Under the pieces are notes generated by a model, which was not told the DNA's origin, did not search any database, and saw nothing but the letters and a program-made list of their open reading frames with translations. From contig JBBPSI010000156.1 in NCBI GenBank assembly GCA_038093515.1, positions 1-59,990 on the forward strand: 59,990 nt of DNA, read 5' to 3'. Of the stretch, positions 32,458 to 45,500 are shown piece by piece; within the stretch, counting starts at the first letter, position 1, and every line of letters starts with the position of its first letter. Origin of the DNA: Butyriboletus loyo (Eukaryota > Basidiomycota > Agaricomycetes > Boletales > Boletaceae). The position numbers and the translations under genes are program-made.

Positions 32458-35400
32458 ATGGAAGAACGATCACGACGAACAAAGAGCAATGTCAACAAGC
32501 TTGCAGAATATAAACGTATTCGAGATGGTGGGGCTAGGAAGTGGAAGGTGTGCACATTACAACTCGTACTCGATCGTGGCTTGACGCGTCAATCAGCAAG
32601 AAGAGGATGACGCGTTGTATGATGAGGTCACCGAAGAACAGTACAAGAGCATCGTCAAGGGAAGGCTTCAGAGGGATGACTTTGTCGTGGACGATGGGAT
32701 TGCCGGGTATATGGACAACGGTATGGATGATTGGACGGGTCAGGATGATGCGGACGAGGAGGACGAGGAGGACGACCTGCGGAGTCGCAAGAGTTGTACG
32801 TATGCCTTAAATTACTGATTGCCTTCTCATCCTGGATCATCGAACAGCTAAGAAAAAGGCAACCGGAATATTTACGAAAGCTAAGGTCAAGCCAAAGGCA
32901 CCCCTGCCTGCTGCTAAGCCCTCTATAAGCGCGTATCGTCCAACTGTATCCGCGGAGCAAGAGGAGGATTTCATGGCCAACCTATTGGGAGGCATTGACT
33001 CGGCACCCATCCCAGCCCCCGTACGGTCGAAGAAGCGAAAGTCCTCGCCCGTCTTGGAGAATGATGATCTCACTCCAGATCGATCTTCTTCGCCAGTGCC
33101 ATACAGAAAGAATGCAGATGCCTGTAGTGCCTACTCGTCTGATGGAGCTGCGGATGACGGACCTTGGTCTAACCCACCGTCAAGCGATTTTGAGGATCAC
33201 ACATCAATGATGAGCCCGAAGAAGAAAGCGCGTGTAGCCAACGGCTCATCGGTGGTGACACCTGCTATCGAGCGTATGGGCAAGTTGGAGGTTCATAGCG
33301 GTTCAGAGGATGGATTCGACGCGTCCATGGACTTCTCAGACATCGATATGAACGACTTCATGGATGTCGATGACGTACATGTCAAGCCTAGTGTTCCGGC
33401 CGAGAAGGAACTATCGACAGCCAAGATCGACTCTAAACCCGTCTCTAATGGTGGAAACACGCCAAAGAAGGAAGATCTTACCGCGCCATCGTGGCTTTCT
33501 GTATTCGACTCTCTCACCGTCGTCTCTGAAGACACCCTGGGATCCAAGCCGGCGTTCTCCAAGACATCCGTTAATGCCCTCGAGGACGACGGTAGTTTAC
33601 ACATGTTTTGGTTGGACTATCTCGAACATGGCGGTAAACTCTATCTCATTGGCAAAGTGAAAGACAAGACCTCCGATACATGGGCATCCGCCTGTCTTTC
33701 CATTCAGGGGATCCAGCGTAATTTGTTTGTACTGCCTCGACCGCTGCGTGTCGTCCAGGACGAAACCGAAGATGGTCAGGTGGAGATGGTGGAGACCGAC
33801 GTCGTACCAGAGAAGGGGGATGTGTACGCTGACTTTGACAGGATGCGCCGAGAAATGGGGATAAAAAGCTGGAAAGCACGTTGGGTGACACGGAAGTACG
33901 CCTTTGACTTAAAAGACATCCCAAAGGAAGCGGAGTGGATGAAGGTCGTGTACTCGTATGAAGGTGAGTGGTAAGCTGGCGCGTCGGGTGTGTACACTAA
34001 ATGTCCACAGAGTCGCAAGTCCCCATGAACGCTTGTTCGCCTAATATCTACAAGATCTTTGGTACAAATACGAGCATCTTCGAGTTATTCATTCTGAAGC
34101 GGAAGATTATGGGACCTTGCTGGTTGACAATAAAGAACGCAGTCGTGGAAAACCAGGGTGTAGGCAATTACAATACCCGTCCCGTTCCTCGCTAACTTGG
34201 TGGCCCAGATCTCTTGGTGTAAGCTCGAAGCAAGCGTCTCTGATCCAAAGGACGTGATCCCGATAGGCGACGGCGCTCCGGAACCACCTCCCCTGACTAT
34301 CATGAGTCTAGCTGTGCGCACAGTGGTGAACCACCGCGAAAACAAACGTGAGGTAGTTTGTGTTTCGGGACGGATCTGGCGTGATGGTAGGTTTCGATCC
34401 ACAACATAGTCTGCAAACATTTTGATTTCAGTCTGCAGTACAGTTGGACGATCCGACACCGCCAGAGCAGTTGCCCTGTTCAGTGCATACATTCGTACGT
34501 CCTCTGGATAGATTCCCTTCCAACTTTGAAACACGGGCCAAAGTAAACGGGAAGGGTATGATATCGCCTATGGCGAACGAGCGTATGCTTCTCAACAGCC
34601 TTCTCGGCAAGTGTTCAGTCGCTCGTGGATGACGGGCTGTCCTGATTATCTCCTGCTCTAGTCACGTTGTTCAAAGCAGACCCCGACGTTTTGCTGGGCC
34701 ACGACTTCCTGGGTGTTTCCCTTGACGTCCTTTTAGGACGGATGAAAGACCTTAAAGCCGAACACTGGTCTCGCCTCGGACGATTCCGAAGAGCGAAATG
34801 GATTCCGATTGGAAGACAGGGAACAAATATCAAGTTCCTATCCGGCAGACTACTATGCGACCTCGCCAGCGATGGTGCACGTGTATGCCTTCGTTTTTTT
34901 CATTCGACCTTTTGCTAATCACGTTCGTACAGAGTATGATCTCATCTACAACGTGGTCTCTCAGCGAAATGTGCAAGACGCATCTCAAGTCTGAACGACA
35001 AGATATTGACCCAGATGATACTGCAGCATACTTTGACGGAAGCGTTTCCTCGCCGGATATGCTTATGACGTTCGTGCGGCACTGTGAACTCGACGCCCAT
35101 TACCAGATGGCTATCACATCCAAGGTACAGGTACTACCGCTGACGAGACAACTTACGAATCTTGCTGGGAACGCTTGGTGAGTACTTGGTCCATCGGTAT
35201 ACCCACCGAAGCTGAATAACATTCACAATCGCTTTAGGAACAAGACCCTGAATGGTGGACGTGCGGAACGTAACGAATACATTCTGCTCCACGAGTTCCA
35301 CAAACTCAAGTACATCTGCCCCGACAAGACCTTTGGGAAAAAAGTCCCAAAAATTGAGCCCGAAGCCGATGACGCCGACGGTGAGGGCGGCGGGTCGAAA

Positions 35401-37714
35401 ACCAGCAAAAGTAAACGAGACAAATACAAGGGCGGATTGGTGTTTGAACCCAAGCGTGGCTTGTGGGACAAGTTCATTTTGGTTATGGATTTCAACTCGC
35501 TCTATCCCAGTATCATTCAGGAGTACAATATTGACTTTACGACCGTGGAGCGGGTAGCGGAGGAGGTATGTAGGCTCTGTCTTCATCTCGATTTGCGTTT
35601 CTGACGCGTTTATAGGAGGGAGATGACAAGATCCCAGAACCTCCGAGCACTGAAGTGCCGCAGGGTATTTTACCTCGGCTCATTGCAACGCTCGTGCAGC
35701 GCCGCAGACAAGTCAAATCTCTGATGAAGGACCGCTCGACAACTCATGCAAAGCTACTTCAGGTAACGGAATAACTGAGTGTGTAAAGCCAAGGAGACTA
35801 ACAATATTCGCGCGCGCAACTCAGTACGACGTCAAGCAACAGGCACTCAAGCTTACTGCCAACAGTATGTACGGGTGTCTTGGCTTCGAATACTCTAGAT
35901 TCTATGCCCGTCCCCTTGCCGCCTTGACGACATTCAAGGGACGAGAGATTTTGACCCACACCCGTGAATTAGCCGAAAGTCTACAGCTGGACGTGAGCGA
36001 TGAATATCTTCTGCTTTGTTGGAGCTGTCGATGACATCCTATAACCCCCTTTCTCAGGTCGTCTACGGCGACACCGATTCCGTCTTTGTCAATTCCAACG
36101 TCACCGAACTTTCCGACGCCCTCAAGATTTCCGTAGATTTCAAAAAGGCCGTCAATGACCGATACAAGCTCCTTGAGATCGATTTGGACGGTGTGTTTGC
36201 ACGACTGTTACTTCTCCAGAAGAAGAAATACGCCGCCATCAAGGTCGAGGATGGGTCGCGCACCTCCACAGAGGTGAAAGGTCTGGACATGAAGCGTAGA
36301 GAATATTGCGTGTTGTCAAAGAATGTCTCTCAGTGGGTGGCATAGGTATTCCATTTGATACATACGTCTTGACTGGATACGATTTTTTCTTCAGATATGT
36401 CCTGGATCAGATTTTGTCAGGAGAAGCGACGGAGATCGTCGTGGAGAACATTCACGAGTATCTGGCTACCGTTAGCTCCAACGTGCGGTCTGGCAAGGTC
36501 AAGGTCGATGATTTCATCATTTTCAAGGTGTGACCGTTTGTAAATCATCGCCGATGACTCTGATAAGTGAATTTCATAGCGGTTGGGTAAAAACCCTGAG
36601 GACTACCCTGATGCGAAGAGCCAGCCACACGTCCAGGTTGCCCTGCGCATGAAAGCAAAGGGTGGAAGCGCACGCGTGGGTGACGTCATTCCCTATATCT
36701 TTTGCATATCTCCTGGAGAGGAGAGCGCAAAGAGTGCTCAAGCGGATCGTGCAAAGCACCCTGACGAGCTGAAAAAAGCGGCATCCAAGGAGCCCAGTAT
36801 CGATTACGAGCATTATCTGGCCCACCAGGTGTTACCACCCATCGAACGTTTGTGCGATCCCATCGAGGGAACTGACAGGGCACGGTTGGCTGAATGTCTG
36901 GGTGAGTGGATGTGTCGTTCCGAAGCTTGCCTTGACTGACAGGTGTAAAGGACTTGATCCTGGTCGTTACAAAGTCTCTGGAGGATCTGAGGCGGGTCAC
37001 GCACTCACCACACTCGACTCACAGGTTTCGGACGCGGACCGGTTCCGGAACTCTGAACCGTTTCTCGTGCGGTGTCGGGGATGCCAAGGGCAGATGTCGT
37101 TTTCGCCGATATGGGAACGAGAGGTAGGCCGTGCTGTTGCCACACATGATCAGACAATCCCAACGAGCACTTGTGCATGCGTATACAGTCGTCAATCCTG
37201 CAACCCTCTGGCCCTATTTGTCCAGCATGCAACAACGAACTTGGGGAAGCCAGTCTGCAGACCCAACTCGAGGTCCAAATACGTGCTTATATCGGACGGT
37301 ATTACGAAGGGTGGACGATCTGCGACGATGCGACGTGTGGACACCGGACGCGTTCGATGGGCGTGTATGGACGGCGTTGCGTGCGACCGGGGTGTCGCGG
37401 CACAGTTCAGTTCGAGTACTCGGACGTCGAACTGTACAATCAGTTGCGATACTTTGCGATGTTGTTCGATCCGGAAAAGGCCCAGAAGGCAGCGACTGGG
37501 AGTGCACATTTTGGTATGCGCCCTCCTTTTCTTGTTTCTTTCCAGGCGGAAATGTGGTTCGACTCACGGAATGCCTCTAGACGAAGTTTGCGGTCTTACA
37601 GCGACCAAGCTGATGTTTTTGCAGGCGATGAGCGCCACGGTCGACAAATACATTAACCAATGTGGTCGACGCTGGGTTGATCTTGGGGCACTGTTTTCGG
37701 TGATGAAGATGTAA
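32458..37714 (+). CDS. pol1: DNA polymerase alpha catalytic subunit
   Basis: Family B replicative polymerase that extends RNA primers at replication start in complex with primase. It has many short introns. The start is at ATG 32458 ([19 protein letters not shown]), then the N-terminal [20 protein letters not shown] and the conserved [18 protein letters not shown]. The exonuclease-like region follows. Polymerase motifs are [16 protein letters not shown] (about 35497), [18 protein letters not shown] (about 35850) and [10 protein letters not shown] (36058-36088). The zinc modules come next: [16 protein letters not shown] near 37050, then [17 protein letters not shown] and CVRPGCRG. The end is [20 protein letters not shown]; the last intron ends at CTCTAG 37580, restoring the frame. 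I estimate about 1,400-1,500 residues, normal for the family. It is the only complete copy here; a deleted duplicate lies at 24198. Confidence 0.9.
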
Positions 37715-37844
37715 ACGCTTTCGGCACGCTTTGTTAGCTGTGGGGTGTTGTGTATTAGACACGCTGTATACCTGCTTAGTATTACTTTTGATGAAGGTAT
37801 CAAACATATCAACTCTAGGCTCTAGCAACGATACATCCCCCTTG

Positions 37845-38660
37845 TTATGATTTCATGTCGTCCCCGACGGTCGTATACCGACGTCGGTGATAGAGAAGCG
37901 GTAGCGTGTGCAGCCCAGTGCGATCTTGTTGATCGTCCTCCAAGAAAGGTACGCGTTCGACGCGAAGCACTCTCGCGATGAACAACTCTGAAGCCAGCGC
38001 CGTTCCGCCAGACCCCTCCCCCTCCCGCATCCGCATGGATTGTCGTCGTTCGTCCTCGTCCTCGTCTAAAACCGCATGTGAGTCGCGCAGGTGGGCGAGC
38101 GACAACGAGGGACCGACGAGGCGACATGATAGTGCGCCGAGGGAACCTGCGAGGATGGGGAGGTTGTCTTGGGAGAGGGTGTAGCGGACGCGTGGGTCGT
38201 CGAACGGACGGGGATGGAGGTCGGGTCGGGCGAAGCGGTCTGCGACGTGGGGTTGGGCAGCGGAGAGGATGTTGATGAGGAGGTGTGCTGGGGGTGATGG
38301 CGACGGCAACGGTGTGGGTGTGGGTGTGGGTGGAGGTGAGGTTGGGGATAAGGGTGGGGGCGATTCAGAGGTGGTGAGGTTGAAGTTGGAGCTGAGTGCG
38401 GATGCCATTCGGGAGGGGACGCGGAGGGAGAAGGCGACGAGGGGAAGCGGGTCGAGTGCGATGGAGGAGAAGGAGGAGAGGGTTGCGCCGTGGTATGTGG
38501 ACGTGGACGGGTCGGGGAGAAGGGCGGTGACGACGGCGACGGACTGTGCGGTCTCGCGGAGGAGTCGTCGGAGAAGTTGACGGGCGTCGTCGGTGGATGT
38601 GTGGATACATCTGCGAGGGAGAATGACCCGGGCCAACGACGGACGCGTCGCCGAGAGCAT
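37845..38660 (-). CDS. Flavin reductase-like (FMN-binding split barrel) protein
   Basis: Single frame of 271 residues. The N-terminus (MLSATRPSLARVILPRRCIH) is basic and Ser/Arg-rich, a likely mitochondrial presequence. The body follows the flavin-reductase-like fold: LLRETAQSVAVVTAL, then YHGATLSSFSSIALDPLPLVAFSLRVPSRM (an N-terminal flavin-binding strand and loop), and later NILSAAQPHVADRFARPD and ARVLRVERVPF. Proteins of this group reduce or carry FMN or serve as oxygenase partners; the specific reaction is unknown. A Pro/Thr-rich insert (PPPTPTPTPLP) comes from a GGGTGT repeat on the plus strand. The 3' end faces the polymerase gene with a gap of about 130 bases. Confidence 0.75.
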   Translation of the reverse strand: MLSATRPSLARVILPRRCIHTSTDDARQLLRRLLRETAQSVAVVTALLPDPSTSTYHGATLSSFSSIALDPLPLVAFSLRVPSRMASALSSNFNLTTSESPPPLSPTSPPPTPTPTPLPSPSPPAHLLINILSAAQPHVADRFARPDLHPRPFDDPRVRYTLSQDNLPILAGSLGALSCRLVGPSLSLAHLRDSHAVLDEDEDERRQSMRMREGEGSGGTALASELFIARVLRVERVPFLEDDQQDRTGLHTLPLLYHRRRYTTVGDDMKS

Positions 38661-39255
38661 CGTTGGTCCTCCAATTCATCACTGCCAGCGGACTGCTTTC
38701 GCGAAGGTGCTGACTAATACATTGGTATGTAACCTGCACGCGTCGGACCAGCCTGAGAGAGACTCTCATGAACGATCCCCATGATGTGCACCAATGACAA
38801 TGAATAGGAAACATCGATGCGTACCGCAAGGGTGGTTCGGCCACGAATTTCGGTTTCAAGAACTGGGGTACACGTCGACAGATCAACACCTGCAACACAA
38901 AAAGATAGGGTCCACAGATGGGTAGGGCGAGGACATTATTCACTGGTATGCGACATACAGTATAACACCACAGTTTAGAACGAGGGTACGATGTTCACCC
39001 CCTCGTTGGATCGGTACTTGACCTAGAATATTGATACTCGGTACGCCAGTCCACAATCCCGATCACGCCGTCGAGCCTATCTTTCAACAAAACTAGACAC
39101 GAATCCAGATCGACGTGGCTGACTTTGAGAAAATCCGTGTCAACAATACGCCACGTCATGAAAGGATAATTTGCTTTCGTCCTTCAGGCTTCAAGGGCAA
39201 GAAGAGAGAAAAAAATCCGTGCTCTGGAGGGTCGGGGCTACACATCAGGCATCGA
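38661..39255. other. Intergenic region
   Basis: No supported gene. It should hold the promoter of the flavin-reductase-like gene, read to the right. Confidence 0.45.
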
Positions 39256-39960
39256 CTACGCAAGTCGCGACGAGGTGCGCAACTTACTCATGTCGGAAAA
39301 CAAACCTGCGGCGCGTTTGTCTCCTCGGTTATATTCCCCCTGAGAGCGACGACATGGAGGGTAGAAACATACTATATTACATGGTAAAATGCCAGCCGAC
39401 AAGCGACAGGATGGTGTCCCAGCGGACGACGCGAGTTTCGATATGTCCCATATGTCAACCACCGTCGTATTGTCCACGGAGAGAACGAAGCGCTCTGATA
39501 AAAACGATAACACGATCAAGCGACCTGATCTGCGCGTCTGTCCGTTGGGGTCCGACCCGGGGACGACGCGGTGCTCACTGCTAGATACCACCTCTGAAGT
39601 TTTTAAACTTTTTTTTTCGGTTTGGGACGCTCTCACGAGGAGGCGCCCGACCTACCAGGCCAACAGCGCTGCGAATCTGCTTCGAGAACAACCGAGTGTG
39701 TGTGTGTTGCGCATGCGGCCGTACTCGGACATCCGGGAACCATGGCTGAGGATCTTCAAGTCGAGTGAGTGCGAGAAGACGTTTGTATATCTGACAAGGA
39801 AAGAGAGGGACACGGTCAAGTCCAAAGAAAGCGAGATTTGTTTATTGTCCTGCGCAGCGCAAGAATATCCTCGGGGTCTTCCACGAAGCGGAGAATGTGT
39901 TCCACCGGAAACCAATCACGATCCGTCGTCGTCGTCCTCGGATCAAAACATTTGCCACTG
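39256..39960 (-). pseudogene. F-box-like gene relic
   Basis: The minus strand reads VLSFLSERFVLSVDNTTVVD then IWDISKLASS, close to VLAFISDRFLLSVHNTSVII and WDTPALASSS in the intact gene at 40400-42009. Further upstream, YKRLLALTR matches CKYFLALTR. Between these, frames shift and stops appear, and no F-box or C-terminal half was found. It is read as the remains of a tandem duplicate. Confidence 0.45.
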
Positions 39961-40399
39961 AATCGTGCTGCGTTGGGTGTGACTGAGTGCTTTAGAATTT
40001 CGTCGACTACAAGGAGGAAGAATTATACTTGCATGTTTGATGTGAGAGGATGTTTGAAGCAGGCCGTTACAACAAAACTAAATGGTTTCCATTCAGTATC
40101 ACGGACGGTATCTGACCTAGGTAAGCCACATCTTTATGCTACAGTTGTTGCTGGTCAGCATCTACTTCTACGATACCGGCCAAATAAATCCAATGATTCA
40201 TCCACTGCACTACGAGACTCCGGGCCGCACACTATTCATTCATCCATCCATCCATCGACATCCCTGATATGCACCATCCAGACGACTTCAAAGAAGCAAA
40301 ATAGCACCCACACGCGAACCCAGCGCGATACGTCCTGTCCACTCGGACACCGCACATCTCGTGATATCATCTTTACCCAAAACAGTGAACACACACAGA
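39961..40399. other. Intergenic region with CATC microsatellite
   Basis: No gene. A short run of (ATCC)n lies at about 40230-40252. Confidence 0.4.
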
Positions 40400-42009
40400 C
40401 TAACCAGCCAAACGCATACGAACAACACACGTACCTCGAAGATCGTACGACGAGATGACATGGACGACCTTGCCATCCATCGCCGGCACCTCGTCCGAAT
40501 GCTCTCCTGGGACCGAGCTCGACACTTCCTTGGTGCACAACCGACTCGGGTGCGTCGTAAACACCACCACCCTCCGGTCAATGCTTCCCCTCTGCCTATC
40601 TACCCACGTCCCACGCAACCCCACCGATCCCAACGACCACGTGGAGACAAACATCGATCTGATGATATCGTCTAACGTATACCTAATGTCGGTCCCTGGA
40701 ATCAGCGGCAACGGCTCCGACATCCGGATACCGCCCTTGGCAAGAACCTTGACAGACATCGAGGGCACGGGCTTGGTGGTCACACGAATGCGGTAGTGAA
40801 ACATTCCTTCGTAGACGTCGTTGGTGAGCATGTAGATGGTGTAGACTTCGCCGGACTGGCAGTGCGACACGCGTACATGGGATAGTGAAACGGCTCGAAA
40901 GCAGACCGGGCCGAATCGGTGCCGAAGCATGGGCAACGGATTGGCCGCTGGGGTATCCGTAGGAACGGGGTATGCTTCCACGGAACGAGCTCTGAAACAC
41001 AGAATATACGGGCCACAGAATCGCAAGGATGTGATCCCATTCCACTGGGGCATCGGGCGCGCGTGAGGGTACCATCCACGAGCGAGCGATACGAAACTCA
41101 CCCCGTCATCGAGATTGTCTAATTGAATGTCTATAGTTGATCGTCTGTTATCATCGCGCCAGTGCACGACATGGGCCGAGGCAGGAGGAAAGTGCAATAA
41201 CGCACGACCTGAGTACGGATCCATGTCTCTGAGCAGTTCTGTTTCGCGCAACAGAAACTCTGCCTCTGGATGCAAGCAACCCTGATGGTTTTCGCTTGCG
41301 CCAAACGGGGGGAGGGGAACAGAATAAATGACGGCACTGGACATGATCAGGCGTCAATCGGCAAATGTCCAGAACGACAGACCTTTGATGGTCCACATGG
41401 GACCGGGAAATAGCGAGATAGAGCGTAGAATAGCAGTCGGAATATCCGATGAGGTTTGACAAAGTAAAGTGCGCCCATGGGGAGGACGCAACCGCTGGAG
41501 ATGATGATGCGAGCGCAGGCGTATCCCAGATGATGACCGAGGTATTATGCACAGAAAGAAGGAAGCGGTCTGAGATAAAGGCAAGCACGCGCCACGAACG
41601 CGTCGAAGGGCTCGTCGACGAGTAGGGCTGTTTCACGACGGGGATGTGGTGTGCGGTGCGTCCTCTGAGTTCCAGAAACGAGGTTTCGACCTTGTACGCT
41701 GCAACGAGCATCCGTTCAGCCTGCGGGGACGACATGGCCATGAACTCTGTTCGAGAGCAGGGTAAAGCCTGCGTTGCGCGCAATCGAGTAAAGATCGTCG
41801 ACCAAAGCCTGCATTCTCGTGTGAGCGCGAGGAAATACTTGCATGTCTGGTAAACTCGGGTCAATCTTGAATCGGCGTACATGGGGATGTGTTGTCACCT
41901 TTCTGAGCGCGAGGATATCGTCGACGTCAAGCAAAATGATGATCTCATGGTATAGTTCTACCGGAAGAGCAAATGTGAAGACTTGCTTGTCTTGGTCTGG
42001 ATGCATTTG
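40400..42009 (-). CDS. F-box-like protein, function unknown
   Basis: Three exons. The start is at ATG 42007-42009; an upstream in-frame start at 42069 is also possible. The first exon has LPVELYHEIIILLDVDDILALRK, a clear F-box first half. An intron (GTGACAAC...TTTACCAG) leads to TCKYFLALTRECRLW, which completes the F-box. A second intron (GTCTGTCG...ATGTCCAG, about 41390-41345) joins SHVDHQ to SAVIYSVPLPPFGAS. The remainder, to 40400, has repeated hydrophobic strands (FISDRFLLSVHNTSVIIWD, ISSYDLRGTCVVRMRLAG), suggesting a beta-propeller-like region used for substrate recognition. No ligand is known. A relic of a second copy lies directly downstream. Confidence 0.65.
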
Positions 42010-42531
42010 GAAGTAGGACGAGGGTGTGTGGAGGGCGGTGTAGGCTGCATCGCGCACGACCCAGCCCATCGATGGAACATTCGCGGCACTGTGGTCGGTT
42101 GGCAGACTGAAGACCCGGGCCCGCCCGCTAGCATTCGGTGTTCAAAGTCAGGCGGCCATTGTGCTCAGTACTATACGATCGGTCCTGCTGGCAACAAAAA
42201 CTCATCTTATAGCAACATGTTCAACTTACTATCATACAATGCAATGCACGGTGTCCAACCTACTAAAGCAGCGAGAACGTCCGACGAACTATGTATCAAT
42301 GTAGTGGTGGTGCATATATGTTAATATGGACAGGGGGGTGCTTGGTTCAAGACGAGTCAGACGAAGACGATCCAGTGAACAGCCAGGAGTTACCCTTCTT
42401 TATCGAAGGACGAACCAATCTCCGACTCGCATTCGACATGTCCGAATCCGAGTCGTCGGGCACGGTCGTCCTCAGACTCCGGGACCAGCCATTATGGGCG
42501 GTGCTGGCATCGCTGAAAAGGAACGAGTTAG
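42010..42531. other. Intergenic region
   Basis: No gene seen between the F-box-like gene and the 3' end of the RTC4-domain gene. Confidence 0.45.
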
Positions 42532-45500
42532 TCAAGGAAGGAGCCAGGTCAAACGCGAGCACACCCCCCACCTCGCACCAGGTCTATTTCTCGTAAGCTG
42601 CAGCGGTAAGCTACCGACAACAGTCTCAGTGATGGACATGTCTGTCGTCCGTTGTCTAATGGGTCGAGGGGTGCTTTCGTGCTCTCCATCGCTGTCGAGC
42701 GCAACAAGCCCGGTGAACAGCTTCTTCCGCTCGTGTGATGCAGTAGTCTCCGGGTTGACACGTGGGTCGGAGTCTGCACTGGGTTCCTTCATCTTGCTCC
42801 TCCTGAGGCTCGCCTTGTGTTTCGAGTCGCCGACGAACTCCACCGAGTCACTGCTCAAACTGCTTAGCTGCGGCGTCGCCCTGACTGCCTTGCTCCTGTC
42901 ACCTTGCACCCCGTTCTTTGCAATACGCGTGGACCGCCTGCTCGTCAAACTGTCCACAGACATCGCATTCGATTCTGAGTCACCCATGATAGCCCACTGC
43001 CTCGTCCCCCGCTGCGGCCTGCGCGTTGCATTCGCCTCAGAGACCTCCGATGCATCCTCCGTGTCGACCGTGCCCTCCGCACGTGCCTTGGTCTCCCTCG
43101 CTTGTTGCGCCCGTTCCAGCGCCTTCTCCCGCCTTCTCTCCCGCGCCTTCGCACATTGTGCAGCTCGCTCTTCTTTCAACATTTCCTCTTCGACTTTTTC
43201 TTCCTCTGCAAGTTCTTTTCGCCGGAGTCTCGCTCGTTCCATGACGATTTGGTCCGCGACACCTATCTCATCGTCGTCAACATCGGCACCTTTGCGTTTG
43301 TTCTCGCTTGTGTCTGGGAACATGGCGACGCCGTATTGTGCACTTTCACGCAGGGTCAGGATCGCATCCTCGATGTCAACCCAGAGATCTTGCGCAATGA
43401 GTCGAACGGCTGCCTCGGGTACGAGAATGCGTTGAATGAATTCAGCTGGTGCAAGCGGTGCAATGAGAGACGCGTCAAATGTCGACGGCGGAAAGAGATC
43501 AAAAAGAGTCTGATGTATGATCACAGAGCCCTGCTCGCCATAGCTGCCAACGGTCATTGACATCTCTGATAAGTCGCGAATAATGGAACGACGTACTATC
43601 CCGGCTGCGCCCTCTCGAAGTTTGCGAATTGACCCTTGACACCAACCACCGTGCGACTGCCCTGCTTCTTCACCTCTTTCTTCACCTCTTTCCAGAAAAC
43701 GCTTTTACTCCTTGGTCCTCTAGATCCATCCTCGGTATCCAGGTCCTCGATATCGCTGATATCGTCCTTGTCCTCGATAATAGCTTCCAGCGCTTTCTTC
43801 ATCTTCCTGACTCTAATTGGAACCTTTGTAAAGTCAATCGTCTTCGGCCAGCCTCTTTCAGTCGCGATCGGCAGCTGATGCGATTCGAAGCGATGCCGTT
43901 GACAAACGGATATGTAAATCGTCAATGGTGCTTTCAAACCACACCGATTTCTCGGTCGTGGATCCGAAACCGATTTTTTGCGCGCCGTCATAAGCAGGTG
44001 TTGGAGAAGAGGAGTGGGAGGAGAGGGCAATTCCTCGTCGCAATAGGGGCAAATCTTTGAAGGGTCTCGAGCATAACCCAACTCAACTGTATGCGGGGGT
44101 TCGTGTGAGAATAAAAAACGAGGGTCACCCAGAATATTGACTTACTGGAATCATCTTCTATAGGTTCGTGCAGATAATCGAGCGTGCCCACCAACCTGAA
44201 GAGATTCGTAGCAGCATAAAGCAGGGCCGAGAGGTGGAATTAAGAAGACGTACCCCATACGCGAGTCCTTTCGCTTTTTCGCAGTACGTCCTTGATCGGC
44301 ACCGCTGTCATCGGATGAGGTACGCTTCGTGGATTTAAGACTGCACGTGCTGGGTGACTTTGACCGCCGATCGATTCCCGCAAGGATCTGAGAACTCATG
44401 GGAAACGGTTTAGGACCACTGCGCTTTCCCGTTCCGTTTGTCAAATCCATGTTGTCCTCGTCAGGGGACTTTGCACGTGCCTTCCCTTTAGCTTTTAAGG
44501 AAGAGAGAGGCGACAAGTTAGGGAAGGTGGTTCCAAGAGAAACGGGTTTCGTTCTCAATGGAGAAGGAAGAGGGACCGGTTTAGGAGTGTGCACGAACGT
44601 TGCGGCGCGCGATATAGCAGTCTTCTTGGTCTTACCGGAGGAGGCATCGCCGCTCCATGCACCGTCGGAGACATTTTCCTTTACTTGCAGCGACATGGGG
44701 AATTCTTGTGGTTCTTGACGTGATGATGAAGGAAAGGTTGGTTTCTCGACAGTTCGTTTGGTGTCTGCGTTTGCAGGCAGTTCGGGTGTCTTGCGACATA
44801 GTGGTAAACCGCGCTTCTGCGGCGCGGAGTATGGTGTGTATTCTGGACTGCTGTCACGCTGACGAGGGGTAGATTTCATGACGACGCGCGGTCGTGGGCG
44901 AGGTTTGGCGGTTGATCGTGGGGTATCCTCGGCTGTTGAGGAAGACAGTTTGGAAGTAGAGAAGTCCTTGGCATTGGTGAGCTGGCGCGCAGCAACGCGT
45001 ATTGCACTGGGACTCCTGCGATATGTCGAGGGCGTCTCGGAAGGCCTCTGTCTTGACGAGGATGGACCATCCAGCAACCGGTCATCGAGAATCCCAATAT
45101 CGTCTGATATCGGCTTGAACAAGTCTTGAGAGTCGGCGAGAGATGATGTTGGTGGAGGCACTTCTGTTACAGCGTCACCAGAAGGGGTGCTCTTCTTGTT
45201 CTTCGTGAACCGAAGGCTCTTCAGGACGTTGGACGACGACGGCTTGTAGTTCGGGTGTGCAGTGAGAACACGACCGTTGACGCGTATTATTTCCACTTCG
45301 TCGGAAGGGGTTTCTGGTTTCTTTCCCTTTACAACGCGCTGCGAGGTCGAGGTCGCGTCGCTTCTCATGGAGTTCTGGGAGCTCAGTAAGAGTTCGTCGT
45401 CACTATCGTCCTCCAGGTTATAGGAGGCTAGCTTGCGCGGTCCGGAAGGAAGCGCTGCTGCTGCTGGTTTAAACTTGCTCTTGGACGATTTCCCGTAGGT

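Noticed and set aside
37510..37625. Apparent frame break near the end of the polymerase alpha gene
   Set aside because: Using the acceptor CTCTAG at 37580 restores [17 protein letters not shown] and the normal C-terminus.
37902..38580. Several plus-strand frames of 60-100 codons over the flavin-reductase-like gene
   Set aside because: They are Gly/Arg-rich antisense shadows of a G+C-rich coding region.
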